A stretch of DNA of 64,000 bases. Origin: Pseudomonas sp. ANT_J12 (lineage in GTDB: Bacteria > Pseudomonadota > Gammaproteobacteria > Pseudomonadales > Pseudomonadaceae). Below, in pieces: positions 16,749 through 26,211 of the stretch. Position 1 is the first letter of the stretch. Every line of letters starts with the position of its first letter. The stretch covers positions 1 to 64,000 of the forward strand of contig NZ_VOBN01000015.1 in NCBI RefSeq assembly GCF_008370045.1. Direction: 5' to 3'. The notes below the pieces were generated by a model. The model searched no databases and had not been told where the DNA came from. It saw nothing but the letters and a program-made list of their open reading frames with translations. Made by a program: the position numbers and the translations under genes.

Positions 16749-18032
16749 ATGTCTCGTTCCGAAACCCTGTTTGCCGATGCCCAGAAACACATTCCCGGTG
16801 GCGTGAATTCCCCGGTTCGCGCGTTCAAGAGCGTTGGCGGCACACCGCTGTTCTTCAAACACGCTGAAGGCGCCTACGTCACTGACGAAGACGACAAGCG
16901 TTATGTGGATTACGTTGGCTCCTGGGGCCCGATGATCCTCGGCCACAGCCACCCGGACGTGCTCGACGCCGTGCGTAAACAGCTGGAACACGGCTTGTCC
17001 TACGGCGCACCGACCGCGATGGAAACCGAGATGGCCGACCTGGTCTGCTCGATCGTGCCGTCGATGGAAATGGTGCGCATGGTCAGCTCCGGCACCGAAG
17101 CGACCATGAGCGCGATCCGCCTGGCCCGTGGTTTCACCGGCCGCGACGCGATCATCAAGTTCGAAGGCTGCTACCACGGCCACTCCGACAGCCTGCTGGT
17201 CAAGGCCGGCTCCGGTCTGCTGACCCAAGGCGTACCGAGTTCGGCGGGTGTCCCTGCTGACTTCGCGAAACACACCCTGACCCTGCCGTTCAACGACATT
17301 GACGCCGTGGAAGTCATGCTCGCCGAAGTCGGCCAGACCGTGGCATGCATCATCGTCGAGCCGGTGGCCGGCAACATGAACTGCGTACCGCCGGCACCGG
17401 GTTTCCTCGAAGGCTTGCGGACCCTGTGCGACAAGCACGGCGTGGTGCTGATCTTCGACGAAGTGATGACCGGTTTCCGCGTGGCACTCGGCGGTGCCCA
17501 GGCGCACTTCGGCGTGACCCCGGACCTGAGCACCTTCGGCAAGATCATCGGCGGCGGCATGCCGGTCGGCTGCTTCGGCGGCAAGCGCGAAATCATGTCG
17601 CACATCGCGCCACTGGGCCCGGTGTATCAGGCAGGCACCTTGTCGGGTAACCCGCTGGCCATGGCCGCCGGCCTGACCACCCTGCGCCTGATCAGCCGTC
17701 CGGGCTTCCACGCCGAACTGAGCGACTACACCAGCCGCCTGCTCGATGGCCTGCAACAGCGCGCCGATGCGGCGGGCATCCCATTCGTGACCACCCAGGC
17801 GGGCGGTATGTTCGGCCTGTACTTCAGCGGTGCCGACGACATCGTGACCTTCGATGACGTGATGTCCAGCGACGCCAACCTGTTCAAGCGCTTCTTCCAC
17901 TTGATGCTGGAAGGTGGCGTATACCTGGCGCCGAGTGCCTTCGAAGCCGGCTTCACCTCGATTGCCCACGGCGAAACCGAGTTGAAACTGACTTTGGATG
18001 CTGCCGAACGCGCCTTCGCCGCACTGAAATAA
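16749..18032 (+). CDS. hemL: Glutamate-1-semialdehyde 2,1-aminomutase
   Basis: 427 aa PLP enzyme of the C5 route to 5-aminolevulinate, the precursor of heme and other tetrapyrroles. The aminotransferase class III signature includes LIFDEVMTGFRVALGGAQ and the PLP lysine in TFGKIIGGGMPVG. N-terminal FADAQKHIPGGVNSPVRAF is diagnostic for HemL. It starts 15 bases after thiE and ends before a clear terminator. Confidence 0.97.
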   Translation: MSRSETLFADAQKHIPGGVNSPVRAFKSVGGTPLFFKHAEGAYVTDEDDKRYVDYVGSWGPMILGHSHPDVLDAVRKQLEHGLSYGAPTAMETEMADLVCSIVPSMEMVRMVSSGTEATMSAIRLARGFTGRDAIIKFEGCYHGHSDSLLVKAGSGLLTQGVPSSAGVPADFAKHTLTLPFNDIDAVEVMLAEVGQTVACIIVEPVAGNMNCVPPAPGFLEGLRTLCDKHGVVLIFDEVMTGFRVALGGAQAHFGVTPDLSTFGKIIGGGMPVGCFGGKREIMSHIAPLGPVYQAGTLSGNPLAMAAGLTTLRLISRPGFHAELSDYTSRLLDGLQQRADAAGIPFVTTQAGGMFGLYFSGADDIVTFDDVMSSDANLFKRFFHLMLEGGVYLAPSAFEAGFTSIAHGETELKLTLDAAERAFAALK

Positions 18033-18042
18033 CGCTGTTCCG

Positions 18043-18074
18043 CTGACGTTGGCGATTGCCAGCGTCAGCTTTTA
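18043..18074 (+). terminator. Rho-independent terminator after hemL
   Basis: A 12-bp stem (18043-18054 with 18059-18070, one G-U pair) with a GATT loop, followed directly by TTTT. It closes the thiD-thiE-hemL run. Confidence 0.85.
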
Positions 18075-18256
18075 CCTACATTCCTGCGTCTTTTCCTACC
18101 CTTGTGCCAATAATCTCCCGCAAAGTAGGCGATATATTCCCCGCGCAGCAGAAAAACGAGTAAAGACTTTGTAAGGTTGGCCCTGCTTATTTCATAATGC
18201 GCGCTTATTGGATCCCTCGATGGGTCCGCGCGCCCTTCAGAGGTAAGTCGATTCCC

Positions 18257-18811
18257 ATGAACCGCACCGGCCGCACCCTTGCATTGGGCTGCCTGTTGCT
18301 CCTTCAGCCCCTGCTCGCGCTCGCACAAGCAGGCGGCAACTCGTTGTTGATCCCAGCGATGGGTCGCTGCACCCTCAATACTCAGCCGCAAGACCTGACG
18401 CAAGCGCTGGCCGCCTGCCAGAAAGCGTCGGATGAAGGGGATGCGCAAGCGCAATACGAGTTGGGCGAGTTCTACTACGACGGCAAAAATACGCCGCGTG
18501 ACCTCGATAAAGCGCTTAAATTCTTCGAAAAGGCCTCGCTGCAAGGCCACGCCCAGGCGCAATTCAAACTCGGCACCATGTTCTTCCACGGCGAAGGCGT
18601 GCCGGCCAATAACGTTCAGGCCTATATCGTGCTGAAAATGGCCGCGGTCAACGGCGCAGAAGATGCGTTGGACACCGCCGATGAAGTCGCCGAGAAAATG
18701 CCCCGCGAAGATCTGGAAGTCGCCACGCAGGTGCTGGGGCAAATCTTCCGTAAATACCTGATGGAATTGCAGAGCGCCGATGGGCGGACGCCTTTCTCGC
18801 CGCTGCCCTGA
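18257..18811 (+). CDS. Exported Sel1-repeat (TPR-like) protein
   Basis: 184 aa from the ATG at 18257 (MNRTGRTLALG), preceded by GAGGTAAG; an upstream in-frame ATG lacks a signal-peptide-like start. A Sec signal peptide (1-25, ending ALAQA) is followed by two Sel1-like repeats (about 62-97 and 98-133; DAQAQYELGEFYYDGKNTP and HAQAQFKLGTMFFHGEGVP). Sel1 arrays mediate protein contacts; the partner is unknown. It sits where P. aeruginosa has a similar gene. Confidence 0.88.
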   Translation: MNRTGRTLALGCLLLLQPLLALAQAGGNSLLIPAMGRCTLNTQPQDLTQALAACQKASDEGDAQAQYELGEFYYDGKNTPRDLDKALKFFEKASLQGHAQAQFKLGTMFFHGEGVPANNVQAYIVLKMAAVNGAEDALDTADEVAEKMPREDLEVATQVLGQIFRKYLMELQSADGRTPFSPLP

Positions 18812-18818
18812 TCCCCCC

Positions 18819-19931
18819 TCAAGGCGATAACAGATCGCCTTGCCGATACGCCTCGACGCCAGCAACATGGGCGATCGTCATGCCCGCCGTGGCCATTCGC
18901 CGTAACGAACGCACATACAGCAGCCCTTCCCGGACACAAGCCACCGTCGTGACACGGTCGCTGACCGGATCGATGATCTCAGCCACCACCTGCCCGGCCG
19001 CCAGATAATCACCAACCTGCACACAAAACACGATCAGCCCGCCAACTGGACTTATCAGCGGTTCGACACCCGCCAGCGGCGTCGGCCGGTTGAGCAACTT
19101 CGGTAAAGGTGGTGCGTCAGCGTCGATCGCGCCAACGTGGGTCAAGTAATTGATCAAACCCTGGCAGTCCTGCCCCGCCAGCTCATGGCTTACGTCAGCC
19201 ACTCCCCGCAACTCTACCGTCACCGCAAACCCCGGCCTCGCAAAGCGCCCAGGGAAACGTGCCTGCATCTGCGACCAGAACAGCGTGAAACTCTCATCGA
19301 ACGAGCGCCCGCCTGCGTCTTTTGCCATAAAGCAGGCCTTGGCCCCCAGATACCTGGCCAAGGGTTCGACCTGGGTCCAGAAGTCCGGTGACAGGTACAG
19401 ATGCTGTACGGCCTCAAAGTCGCAATGCAGGTCCAGCACGATATCGGCATCGCAGGCCAGGGTTTGCAGAACCAGACGCAAGGATTGCAGCTGGGTCGTG
19501 GGGATCTGGCTGGCCAATACCTGCAACAGGGTCGAACGGATCAGCCCCAGATTGTCGTCGAGGCTGTCGGTCAACCCGGTCATCACTGCATCGCCCACTT
19601 GCTGGCTGACATCCAGAAAGAACCGATTGAAGTTTTCTCGGCTGTCGTTATCGAAACGCCCTTGGGGGACGTCCATCAGCACTTGCTCCAGCCCTGCCGG
19701 ATTGGCGACCGGCACCAGCACGATTGGTTTGCGCAGTAGATTGGCGGCTTCCAATTCTTCCAACCGTCGCTTGAGATGCCACAGCACCAGCATCCCCGGC
19801 AGTTCGTCGGCGTGCAGGGACGATTGGATATAGATCTTGCCGTCCGCGTGCGCCGGGCCGTAATGGAAGCTGTGAATCTGCCGCGCCGTTCCCGGAACCG
19901 CCGCTATCAATTGATGTTGTTTGGTCTGCAT
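18819..19931 (-). CDS. Succinylglutamate desuccinylase/aspartoacylase-family deacylase (M14-like)
   Basis: 370 aa from the ATG at 19931 (MQTKQHQL), with GGGAGATC just upstream; the longer frame lacks a better start. Zinc ligands of the AstE/AspA fold are present: His40 and Glu43 in SSLHADELPG, His169 in LDLHCD, and the catalytic-type Glu240 in VTVELRG. A C-terminal barrel-like domain (PVGGLIVFCVQVGDYLAAGQ) follows. It should hydrolyse an N-acyl amino compound; the acyl group and substrate are unknown. It lies downstream of a binding protein and a TMADH-like flavoprotein on the same strand, so a joint catabolic role is likely. Confidence 0.85.
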   Translation of the reverse strand: MQTKQHQLIAAVPGTARQIHSFHYGPAHADGKIYIQSSLHADELPGMLVLWHLKRRLEELEAANLLRKPIVLVPVANPAGLEQVLMDVPQGRFDNDSRENFNRFFLDVSQQVGDAVMTGLTDSLDDNLGLIRSTLLQVLASQIPTTQLQSLRLVLQTLACDADIVLDLHCDFEAVQHLYLSPDFWTQVEPLARYLGAKACFMAKDAGGRSFDESFTLFWSQMQARFPGRFARPGFAVTVELRGVADVSHELAGQDCQGLINYLTHVGAIDADAPPLPKLLNRPTPLAGVEPLISPVGGLIVFCVQVGDYLAAGQVVAEIIDPVSDRVTTVACVREGLLYVRSLRRMATAGMTIAHVAGVEAYRQGDLLSP

Positions 19932-19998
19932 CGGATCTCCCGTCGGCCGGAACCGGGAACGCACTGCCAACACCGCCCCGGCCAGGTCAAAAAGTCGG

Positions 19999-20769
19999 TT
20001 AGTTGCCGCTGAACATATCCACGCCGTCGAAGTACGTGTCTTGCAACCGCACATAGGTGCCGTCGGCATGCAGGGCGGCCAACCCCCGATCCAGCATGGT
20101 TTTCAAGGTGGCATTGCCTTTGGCGATGCCGATACCGCTTGTCGACGGCATCAGCTCGCTTTCAATCAGCGGCCCCAGGACAAAACCGGCACCCCGGGGC
20201 GAACTCAGGAAGCCGCTCTGAGCCTGCTGCGCATCCTGCAAAGAGGCTTGCAAGCGACCTGCGACCAGATCGGCGTAGGCCTGCTCCTGATCCGGGTAAG
20301 CCAACACTTTCATGCCCGCCTTGGCCAATACCTGCCTGGCATAGATTTCCTGGGTGGTGCCCTGCAAATAGCCAACGGACTGGCCCTTGGGTTCTTCAAG
20401 GTTTTCGCCCTTCCTGAACACCATGGCAGTGGGACTGGAAAAAACCTCCGAGGAGAAATCGATAACCTTCAGCCGCGCCGCAGTAATGCTCATGGACGCC
20501 AATATCGCGTCGATCTTTCCGGCCAGAAGACTGGGGATCAGGCCATCAGAGTCGATTTCAACCCACTGGCAACGAACTTCCAGATGCGCGCAGATACCAT
20601 TGCCGATATCAATCTCGAAACCGACCAACTTGCCAGTCTCATCCTTATAAGCGAAGGGTGCGTAGTTGGGGTCAGCACCGAATCGTATGACTTCATAATC
20701 TTTGGCAAAGAGTGAAACGCTGAATAACACAACGACCAATAGCAATAACAACAGGATTATTTTTTTCAT
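19999..20769 (-). CDS. Orphan ABC-type amino-acid substrate-binding protein
   Basis: 256 aa: a very hydrophobic signal peptide (MKKIILLLLLLVVVLFSVSLFA) then a family 3 periplasmic binding domain with RFGADPNYAPFAYKDETG, GFEIDIGNGICAHL and SMSITAARLKVIDFS. It resembles Lys/Arg/Orn and polar amino-acid binding proteins. No permease or ATPase gene is nearby, so it either works with a transporter encoded elsewhere or acts as a sensor. It lies between the deacylase and the DgcA-like gene. Confidence 0.88.
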   Translation of the reverse strand: MKKIILLLLLLVVVLFSVSLFAKDYEVIRFGADPNYAPFAYKDETGKLVGFEIDIGNGICAHLEVRCQWVEIDSDGLIPSLLAGKIDAILASMSITAARLKVIDFSSEVFSSPTAMVFRKGENLEEPKGQSVGYLQGTTQEIYARQVLAKAGMKVLAYPDQEQAYADLVAGRLQASLQDAQQAQSGFLSSPRGAGFVLGPLIESELMPSTSGIGIAKGNATLKTMLDRGLAALHADGTYVRLQDTYFDGVDMFSGN

Positions 20770-20805
20770 TGTTCTATTCCTTGTTATTAGAAGAACAGGA
20801 CTGCG

Positions 20806-22863
20806 TTACAACACGTCCAGATACGGAACCTCTCGACGCATCGTTAATGAAGCGGCGGGCGCATCGAACTCTCGCCCCAGCCGATGCCCGCCATACACGG
20901 CCGCCGCAATCGTGCCTGGCGCCAGACAGTCACCGACCAACTCTACGGTTTGAATACCGACATCCCGCCACACTTGCGGCGCATCATGGAGCGCCTGGTA
21001 CAGCGCTTGATCGGGCTCCCGGGAAGTCACCAACAGCAACGAGGCCGCCGGAATCACACGCGGTCGGCCGGTATAGACACAGCCCGCCATCACACCATCG
21101 GGCGTGACGCTGCACAGCGTGTGGGACGCGATGATGGTGATATTCAGCTCCAGCAGGCGACGCTGGATGCGGTGCTGCTCGAGGGTGTTGTGGGTCCATG
21201 TCGCCACGTCCGCCGCCGGGGTGACGAAGATCACTTCCACCCCCCGATCCACCAGATGCTCGGCCAGTACGCTGCCGAGGTAATAGTGATCGTCGTCGAA
21301 CAACAGCACGGGGGACGGCGGGATGGCGCCAGCCAGCACATCATCCGGAGTCAGCACGGGGATGCCGGACAAACCCGGCAGGACCTGGCGCAAAGCCCGA
21401 CCCAGACCGTCCCGGCGCCAGTGAGATCCGGTTGCGATGAAGACGTGCTCGGCGGCAAAGTCCAGCACATCCTGGGCGTTCAGCCGGCTCTCGCGGTAGA
21501 TGTCCACTGAGGCCAGCCGATTCAGCGCGTCGAGGCGATAGTCGACCACCCGTGACCAGCTCGCCAACCCCGGGAGCCTGGACTCAAGCGTCACGCGACC
21601 GCCCAGGTTGCGCGAGCTTTCTACCAGCGCCACGTCCATGCCCCGCAGGCCTAGCACCCGCGCGCATTCAAGCCCGGCAGGCCCCGCCCCGATCACCAGC
21701 GCCCGGCCGGGATGGCCCACACGCGCCACCGACTCAGGATGCCAGCCCCGCCGCCACTCTTCGCCCATGGTCGGGTTCTGGGTGCAGCGCAACGGTGTGC
21801 TGGTGTGATCACCACTGACGCAGATATTGCAGCCGATGCACTCACGGATTTCGTCCATCCGCCCTTCTTCGATTTTCTTCGGCAGAAAGGGGTCGGCAAT
21901 GGAGGGGCGCGCTGCACCGATCAGGTCCAGCACCCCGCGGCGCACCAGCGACACCATGGTGTCAGGCGAGGTGAATCGACCAACCCCCACCAGCGGCTTG
22001 CGGGTCAGCGCCTTGAGCCCCAGCAACAATGTCTCTTGATAGCCCTCGCTGGCAAAGCGCGAGGTCACACTGTCGTTGGCCCAGTCGGCGACATTGACGT
22101 CCCACAGGTCGGGCAAATCTGCCAGTATCGAGAAGATTTCAGCGCCTTCGCCCTCCCGGGACAGGCCGCCGGCGGCTTGTTCATCCACCGCCAGGCGCAC
22201 GGCCACCGCACAACGATCACCCACCGCGTCCCGGGTGTCTTCAATCAATTCGCGCAACAGACGCACACGGTTCTTCAGCACTCCGCCGTATTCATCGGTG
22301 CGGCGATTGTTGCGCGGGGTCAGGAAATGAAACGGCAGGCCGAGGTCGTGGCCCGCGTATACGTAGACAATGTCGAAACCCGCCTGACGCGCCCGCAACG
22401 CAGCAGCCCGGTGCATCTGGCGCAGTTGCTGGATATCGGCCCGGCTCATGGCCCTGGCCTGTACGGGGTCATAGCCGCGCACCGGCGTGTTTGACGGCGC
22501 CCACGGGATTTCGCGACTGTATCGATTGGGGGCGGAGTAGCCGTTGAAAGCCAGTTCAACACCGGCCAATGAACCATGCTGATGGACCGCCTCGCACATG
22601 CGGGCCAGCGCCGGGATGTCACGCTCATCCCACAGACGCGCCTCTATATAAGGGGAGAATTCGCTCAGGGGACTGATCTCGCATTCCTCCGTGCAGACCA
22701 CCCCCCAGCCCCCCTCGGCTTTTATTCCACGCATGCGAGCCATTGCCGAGGGATGCACATGCCCCATGCCATTGCAGTGGGGCACCTGGTAAAAACGGTT
22801 ACGCGTACGAACGGGGCCAATCTGGACCGGCTCGAAAAGAATGTCATAACGAGAATCGCGCAC
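20806..22863 (-). CDS. TMADH/DgcA-like FMN, 4Fe-4S and dinucleotide-binding demethylase-type oxidoreductase
   Basis: 685 aa, the size of trimethylamine dehydrogenase and dimethylglycine dehydrogenase DgcA. Residues ~1-335 form an Old-Yellow-Enzyme-type FMN barrel. Cys342, 345, 348 and 360 (C-x2-C-x2-C-x11-C) match the 4Fe-4S ligand spacing of the family. Residues ~387-685 form the nucleotide-binding part with GAGPAGLE (392-399). Such enzymes remove methyl groups from N-methylated amines or betaines, passing electrons to a flavoprotein. The partner subunit is not encoded here. Substrate unknown; an N-methyl amino acid is a reasonable guess. Confidence 0.85.
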   Translation of the reverse strand: MRDSRYDILFEPVQIGPVRTRNRFYQVPHCNGMGHVHPSAMARMRGIKAEGGWGVVCTEECEISPLSEFSPYIEARLWDERDIPALARMCEAVHQHGSLAGVELAFNGYSAPNRYSREIPWAPSNTPVRGYDPVQARAMSRADIQQLRQMHRAAALRARQAGFDIVYVYAGHDLGLPFHFLTPRNNRRTDEYGGVLKNRVRLLRELIEDTRDAVGDRCAVAVRLAVDEQAAGGLSREGEGAEIFSILADLPDLWDVNVADWANDSVTSRFASEGYQETLLLGLKALTRKPLVGVGRFTSPDTMVSLVRRGVLDLIGAARPSIADPFLPKKIEEGRMDEIRECIGCNICVSGDHTSTPLRCTQNPTMGEEWRRGWHPESVARVGHPGRALVIGAGPAGLECARVLGLRGMDVALVESSRNLGGRVTLESRLPGLASWSRVVDYRLDALNRLASVDIYRESRLNAQDVLDFAAEHVFIATGSHWRRDGLGRALRQVLPGLSGIPVLTPDDVLAGAIPPSPVLLFDDDHYYLGSVLAEHLVDRGVEVIFVTPAADVATWTHNTLEQHRIQRRLLELNITIIASHTLCSVTPDGVMAGCVYTGRPRVIPAASLLLVTSREPDQALYQALHDAPQVWRDVGIQTVELVGDCLAPGTIAAAVYGGHRLGREFDAPAASLTMRREVPYLDVL

Positions 22864-23155
22864 AGAGCTACCCCCGAACCAATAAGTCCGCCAATAATTG
22901 TTTTATAAATAGGCAGTGCTTGATTAGCCGCCGAGTGGCAACTTGCGTTCAACGTTGGGCATCGCCAAAAAACTTTTGACGCAACCGGGCAATTGACCGT
23001 AAACGGTTTTCAGTTTGCGGTTTTTTATGGTTGGACTCATGGCATTCACTGCATGACCACAACCTGATATTTTTCCGACAAGCAGTCAATACGCCGGATA
23101 AATATCAGAAGCGTCCTACACACTGAAATCAGACGACACAAAGTCGAGGCGAAAG

Positions 23156-23485
23156 CTATTTTTCAGGCATCGGCATCGGAAACGGCATCACATTGCCGAC
23201 CGCGCCGCGGGCTTCGCTGATTTTCGGCGTACCGAGGCGCTCGACTTCGTCGATGCGCACGATCGAATGCATCGGCACGAAACTGCGCACCACGCCCTCG
23301 AACTGAGCCTTGAGTTTCTCTTCGCTCGGATCGACGACCACTTGCGTGCGCTCGCCAAAGACGAACTCTTCCACTTCCAGGAAGCCCCACAGATCACTTT
23401 GATAGATCTGCTTGGCATACATTTCGTACACCTGGCCCTGGTTGAGGAAAATCACCTTGTAGATTGGGGCTTCACGTTTGGTCAT
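23156..23485 (-). CDS. DUF1820 family protein
   Basis: 109 aa from the ATG at 23485 (MTKREAPIYKVIFLNQGQ). The body shows the conserved GQVYEMYAKQIYQSDLWGFLEVEEFVFGE pattern of DUF1820, and the C-terminal tail is Met/Pro-rich (PFPMPMPEK). A much longer frame on this strand runs antisense through miaB and is rejected. It is divergent from miaB. Function unknown; widely conserved in gammaproteobacteria. Confidence 0.88.
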   Translation of the reverse strand: MTKREAPIYKVIFLNQGQVYEMYAKQIYQSDLWGFLEVEEFVFGERTQVVVDPSEEKLKAQFEGVVRSFVPMHSIVRIDEVERLGTPKISEARGAVGNVMPFPMPMPEK

Positions 23486-23580
23486 GGTGGGCGGGCAACA
23501 CATTGGGGGATAAAAATGAGGGCGCGAACTATAGCATAGCCACCGGACGCACAACGGTAGGAACCTTGGGACATGTTCCC

Positions 23581-23586
23581 TATAAT
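23581..23586 (+). promoter_or_regulatory. -10 element of the miaB promoter
   Basis: A perfect TATAAT at 23581-23586 lies 34 bases before the miaB ATG. The -35 position (about 23558-23563) is poor, so a weak or activated promoter is suggested. Confidence 0.55.
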
Positions 23587-23620
23587 GCGCGGTTCTTTGA
23601 ATCACGTGATGACTCTGTCC

Positions 23621-24949
23621 ATGGCCAAGAAGCTTTACATCGAAACCCACGGTTGCCAGATGAACGAGTACGACAGCTCGCGCATGGTCGATCTGCTGGG
23701 TGAACATCAGGCCCTGGAAGTCACCGCTCGCGCCGAAGATGCCGACGTGATCCTGCTCAACACCTGCTCGATCCGCGAACGCGCCCAGGACCGGGTGTAT
23801 TCCCAGCTCGGTCGCTGGCGCGAACTGAAACTGGCCAACCCGGACATGGTGATCGCCGTCGGCGGTTGCGTGGCCAGCCAGGAAGGCGCGGCCATCCGCG
23901 ACCGCGCACCGTATGTGGACGTGGTCTTCGGCCCGCAGACCCTGCACCGCCTGCCGAAAATGATCGACGCTGCCCGCGCCACCAAGCTGCCGCAAGTCGA
24001 CGTCTCGTTCCCGGAAATCGAAAAATTCGACCATTTGCCCGAGCCGCGCATCGATGGCCCGAGCGCTTACGTGTCGGTGATGGAAGGTTGCAGCAAGTAC
24101 TGCACGTTCTGCGTGGTGCCCTACACCCGGGGTGAAGAAGTCAGCCGGCCGTTCGACGACGTGATCGCCGAGATCATTCACCTGGCCGAAAACGGCGTGC
24201 GCGAAGTGACCCTGCTGGGGCAGAACGTCAACGGTTATCGCGGCACCACCCACGATGGGCGCCTGGCGGATCTGGCCGAGTTGATCCGCGTGGTGGCCGC
24301 CGTCGATGGCATCGACCGGATTCGCTACACCACGTCGCACCCGCTGGAGTTCTCCGACAGCCTGATTCAGGCCCACGCCGATGTGCCAGAACTGGTGAAA
24401 CACCTGCATTTGCCAGTGCAATCGGGCTCCGACCGCATTCTGTCGGCGATGAAGCGCAACCACACCGCGCTGGAATACAAATCCAAACTGCGCAAGCTGC
24501 GGGCCGCCGTGCCGGGGATCTGCATCAGTTCCGACTTTATCGTCGGCTTCCCGGGCGAGACCGAGAAAGACTTTCAACAGACCATGAAGCTGATCGAAGA
24601 CGTCGGTTTCGACTTCTCCTACTCCTTCGTTTACAGCCAGCGCCCGGGCACTCCGGCCGCCGACCTGGCCGACGAGACGCCGGAAGCACTGAAAAAAGAA
24701 CGCCTGAACGCGCTGCAACATCGCTTGAATCAGCAAGGTTTCGAGATCAGCCGACAAATGGTCGGCTCGGTCCAGCGGATTCTGGTGACCGATTACTCGA
24801 AAAAAGACCCCGGCGAGCTGCAAGGCCGGACCGAGAATAACCGGATCGTCAACTTCCGCTGCGACAATCCAACCCTGATTGGCCAGTTCGCCGACGTGCA
24901 TATTGATGCGGCACAGCCGCACTCGTTGCGGGGCTCGCTGATCCAATAA
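23621..24949 (+). CDS. miaB: tRNA-2-methylthio-N6-dimethylallyladenosine synthase
   Basis: 442 aa from ATG 23621 (MAKKLYIETHGCQMNEYDS), the usual Pseudomonas start; upstream in-frame ATGs lie at the promoter. Radical-SAM methylthiotransferase: auxiliary-cluster cysteines 12, 49 and 83, SAM-cluster cysteines 157, 161 and 164 in CSKYCTFC, and a C-terminal TRAM domain (~375-440). It adds the ms2 group to i6A37 of tRNAs reading UNN codons. A terminator follows, then repeat family A, separating it from ybeZ. Confidence 0.97.
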   Translation: MAKKLYIETHGCQMNEYDSSRMVDLLGEHQALEVTARAEDADVILLNTCSIRERAQDRVYSQLGRWRELKLANPDMVIAVGGCVASQEGAAIRDRAPYVDVVFGPQTLHRLPKMIDAARATKLPQVDVSFPEIEKFDHLPEPRIDGPSAYVSVMEGCSKYCTFCVVPYTRGEEVSRPFDDVIAEIIHLAENGVREVTLLGQNVNGYRGTTHDGRLADLAELIRVVAAVDGIDRIRYTTSHPLEFSDSLIQAHADVPELVKHLHLPVQSGSDRILSAMKRNHTALEYKSKLRKLRAAVPGICISSDFIVGFPGETEKDFQQTMKLIEDVGFDFSYSFVYSQRPGTPAADLADETPEALKKERLNALQHRLNQQGFEISRQMVGSVQRILVTDYSKKDPGELQGRTENNRIVNFRCDNPTLIGQFADVHIDAAQPHSLRGSLIQ

Positions 24950-24959
24950 TCACCTGAAT

Positions 24960-24980
24960 GCCCGTGACTGCGGGCTTTTT
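24960..24980 (+). terminator. Rho-independent terminator after miaB
   Basis: GCCCG (24960-24964) pairs with CGGGC (24971-24975) around a 6-base loop, followed by TTTTT. The stem is short but well placed, 11 bases past the stop. The family A repeat starts at its last T. Confidence 0.7.
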
Positions 24981-25098
24981 GTGGCGAGGGAGCTTGCTCC
25001 CGCTGGAGTGCGAAGCGCTCCCAATATCTGCAGGTTGTACTGAGGTGACTGGCTTGCGACTGCTTCGCAGCCGAGCGGGAGCAAGCTCCCTCGCCACA
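24980..25098 (+). repeat. Intergenic repeat family A, copy 2
   Basis: Same block order as copy 1, with A/T changes matched in both arms (GGGAGCTTGCTCCCGC at the left, GCGGGAGCAAGCTCCC at the right). The paired changes indicate selection for, or copying of, the hairpin rather than the exact sequence. Confidence 0.92.
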
Positions 25099-25206
25099 GG
25101 TATGAAGTGTCCGTTAGACATTGGTCTGTTTAAGAGCTTTCGTACCCAGCCCACTGGCGTTATCCTTGATTTCATCTTAATTGCCCCAGGGCGGCTAAAT
25201 ACGACC

Positions 25207-26211
25207 TTGAACGCACCCATCGAACCACATCGTTTTATCCTCGAGCCCTTTGAGGCTCGCCGCTTCGCCAATCTGTGCGGGCAATTCGACGAGCATCTGC
25301 GCTTGATCGAACAACGCCTGACCATCGAGATCCGCAATCGCGGAAACCAGTTCGAGCTAATCGGCGAACCCAAGCACACCACTTCTGCGGAAAACCTGAT
25401 CCGCCGCCTGTACCGGGAAACCAAGGGTACGGAGCTGTCGCCGGATACGGTTCACCTGTTCCTGCAGGAATCGGCCGTCGAAGAATTGGACAACGTCTCC
25501 CCCGGCGAACCCTCCGTTGCCTTGCGCACCAAGAAAGGCATGATTCGCCCTCGCGGCTTGAATCAGCTGCGCTACGTGAAGGAAATCCTCGGTAACGACA
25601 TCAATTTCGGCATCGGCCCGGCCGGTACCGGCAAGACCTATCTGGCCGTTGCCTGCGCGGTAGACGCGCTGGAACGCGAGCAGATTCGCCGCATCCTGCT
25701 GGTGCGCCCGGCGGTTGAGGCTGGCGAAAAGCTTGGCTTCCTGCCCGGCGACCTGTCGCAGAAAATCGATCCGTACCTGCGCCCGCTGTACGACGCGCTC
25801 TACGAAATGCTCGGCTTCGAACACGTGGCCAAGCTGATCGAGCGCCAGGTGATCGAAGTCGCACCGCTGGCTTACATGCGCGGTCGCACGCTGAACAACA
25901 GTTTCATCATCCTCGACGAAAGCCAGAACACCACCGTCGAGCAGATGAAGATGTTCCTGACCCGCATCGGCTTCGGCTCCACGGCGGTCATCACCGGTGA
26001 CATCACCCAGGTCGACCTGCCCAAAGGCACCAAATCCGGGCTGCACCATGTGATCGAAGTCCTGAAAGACGTGCCGGGCATCAGCTTCACCCATTTCATG
26101 CCCAAGGACGTGGTGCGCCATCCATTGGTGCAACGCATCGTCGAAGCCTACGAGCGCTTCGAGAATCGCGTGGCCGATGAAGCGCCAAAGGATAAACGCC
26201 ACGATGCTTGA
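25207..26211 (+). CDS. ybeZ: PhoH-like ATPase YbeZ
   Basis: 334 aa if the TTG at 25207 is the start (MNAPIEPHRFILEPFE). No ATG precedes the conserved region except within the upstream repeat, so TTG is preferred. An N-terminal KH-like region (~1-110) precedes the P-loop ATPase: Walker A GPAGTGKTYLA, Walker B SFIILDESQNTT, and a VITGDITQVDLP motif. It partners with the YbeY RNase in ribosome and RNA quality control. It overlaps ybeY by 8 bases, giving translational coupling in the ybeZ-ybeY-corC-lnt operon. Confidence 0.93.
   Translation: MNAPIEPHRFILEPFEARRFANLCGQFDEHLRLIEQRLTIEIRNRGNQFELIGEPKHTTSAENLIRRLYRETKGTELSPDTVHLFLQESAVEELDNVSPGEPSVALRTKKGMIRPRGLNQLRYVKEILGNDINFGIGPAGTGKTYLAVACAVDALEREQIRRILLVRPAVEAGEKLGFLPGDLSQKIDPYLRPLYDALYEMLGFEHVAKLIERQVIEVAPLAYMRGRTLNNSFIILDESQNTTVEQMKMFLTRIGFGSTAVITGDITQVDLPKGTKSGLHHVIEVLKDVPGISFTHFMPKDVVRHPLVQRIVEAYERFENRVADEAPKDKRHDA

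Noticed and set aside
23486..24946. N-terminal ~487 codons of a minus-strand frame joined to the DUF1820 gene
   Set aside because: They are antisense to miaB; only the last 109 codons are a recognisable protein.
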